Source: Streptomyces sp. CHD11 (GTDB taxonomy: Bacteria > Actinomycetota > Actinomycetes > Streptomycetales > Streptomycetaceae). From it: a stretch of DNA of 64,000 nt. Below, one piece after another: positions 63,413-64,000 of this stretch (position 1 is the stretch's first letter; each line of letters starts with the position of its first letter). The stretch is taken from contig NZ_JABTTS010000004.1 of assembly GCF_018638295.1 (NCBI RefSeq), positions 182,889-246,888 on the forward strand, in the 5' to 3' direction. A program made the position numbers and the translations under genes. Under the pieces are notes generated by a model. It had not been told where the DNA came from. It saw only the letters and a list, made by a program, of their open reading frames with translations, and did no database searches.

Positions 63413-64000
63413 TTGTTCTCTTCCGTGCTGTCGTGCGGACCGGCGCCGGGGCGGTCACCGCGATGGCGGCTGCCGGGCAGCATCTCCTGCACCTTGGCCT
63501 TCAGCCCCTGCCTGACCATGGAGCCGCGGTCGCTGTCCCCCTTGAGGATCGCGGTGGCGGCGGCCTCGATCTGGTCCAGGGAGGCGTGCGGCGGGATCGG
63601 CGGGACGGCGGGGTCGGTGCGGAAGTCGATGACGAACGGCCGGTCGGCGGCGAGGGCCCGGTCCCAGGCGGCCTCGACCTGCTTGGGCTTCTCCACCCGT
63701 ACGCCGTCCAGGCCCATGCGCTGTGCGAACTCCGCGTACGGCAGGTCGGGAAGGTGCTGGGACTCCTCGAACTGCGGGGCGCCGGACATGGCCCGCATCT
63801 CCCAGGTGACCTGGTTGAGGTCGCCGTTGTTCAGCACGGCCACGATCAGCCGCGGGTCGGACCACTCGTGGTAGTACTTCGCGGCCGTGACCAGCTCCAT
63901 CATGCCGTTCATCTGCATGGCACCGTCGCCGACCAGGGCGATGGCGGGCCGGCCGGGGTGGGCGAACTTCGCGCCGATCGCGTACGGCACGCCGGGGCCC
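63409..64000 (-). CDS. thiamine-diphosphate enzyme (pyruvate oxidase/acetolactate synthase family), cut by the window end
   Basis: The frame is open to the window edge; about 197 C-terminal residues are visible. The ThDP motif reads IALVGDGAMQMNGMMEL...VLNNGDLN, matching GDGx(24-27)NN, and a C-terminal domain follows (LPYAEFAQRMGLDGVRVEKP). It resembles the pyruvate oxidase-like proteins of Streptomyces. It is the first gene seen of the minus-strand operon with the enolase-like and GH15 genes. Confidence 0.9.
   Translation of the reverse strand, partial: GPGVPYAIGAKFAHPGRPAIALVGDGAMQMNGMMELVTAAKYYHEWSDPRLIVAVLNNGDLNQVTWEMRAMSGAPQFEESQHLPDLPYAEFAQRMGLDGVRVEKPKQVEAAWDRALAADRPFVIDFRTDPAVPPIPPHASLDQIEAAATAILKGDSDRGSMVRQGLKAKVQEMLPGSRHRGDRPGAGPHDSTEENK

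Noticed and set aside
1..64000. CRISPR array, prophage or plasmid origin
   Set aside because: No regularly spaced repeats, phage structural genes, iterons or dnaA-type boxes were seen.

Overview
This window is high-GC actinobacterial chromosome, very probably Streptomyces. The signs are strong G/C third-position bias, frequent GTG starts, ATGA/GTGA gene overlaps, TAGAAT-type -10 boxes, and families such as DUF6457, DUF4232 and SpoIIE phosphatases. I saw no rRNA, tRNA or CRISPR array.

Region 1 (1-17202) is the most interesting. A FecCD-type metal-chelate importer (substrate-binding protein end, two permeases, ATPase) is followed at once by a Streptomyces-like -10 box (TAGAAT) and a near-canonical Zur (zinc repressor) operator at 3449-3463. 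Behind that operator lies a YcaO-type RiPP cluster. It encodes a 37-residue Cys-free precursor peptide, a strong intergenic hairpin, an E1-like leader-binding protein that has lost the family's zinc cysteines, an S15/CocE-type hydrolase, a YcaO enzyme without the usual PxPxP tail, a SagB-like flavin dehydrogenase and two half-size ABC exporters. Three PLP enzymes follow: a Y4yA-type decarboxylase-fold protein, a cysteine synthase fused to a rhodanese, and a cysteine-desulfurase-like protein. A methyltransferase closes the region. My reading is a zinc-starvation-induced peptide metallophore (RiPP zincophore) with its own uptake and export. I know of no described system of this make-up.

Region 2 (17146-30910) is anaerobic nitrogen respiration. 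A minus-strand narGHJI operon carries a VKOR-type membrane protein and a DUF6457 protein at its end. Diverging from it are a Cys/Gly-rich 71-residue peptide, a radical SAM/SPASM protein, a membrane-anchored copper nitrite reductase and a CopD-like membrane protein. Two GGGnCCnnnGGTCCC inverted repeats in the divergent gap resemble DevR/DosR-type (OsdR) redox boxes.

Region 3 (30911-33745) is a decayed mobile-element zone: an integrase missing its catalytic core and scraps of transposase-like sequence.

Region 4 (33269-50957) is a mosaic of regulatory and membrane genes: an RsbW-like ATPase, an F420-type oxidoreductase, a SpoIIE phosphatase, MarR and LacI regulators, two CPA-type antiporters, a YetF-like protein, an M50 protease with CBS domains, a DUF2254 protein and lipoproteins. 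Several genes here are broken: LacI (probable frameshift at the 5' end), a GH43 fragment, a rhomboid with an internal TAG, and a retropepsin scrap.

Region 5 (51142-64000) holds an AI-2E-family permease, then an accessory respiratory set (ctaD, a ctaF-like subunit, a stand-alone qcrB-like cytochrome b) and a 1018-residue FAD/Fe-S oxidoreductase. A minus-strand carbohydrate-linked operon follows: a TPP enzyme cut by the window end, an enolase-superfamily protein and a GH15 protein.
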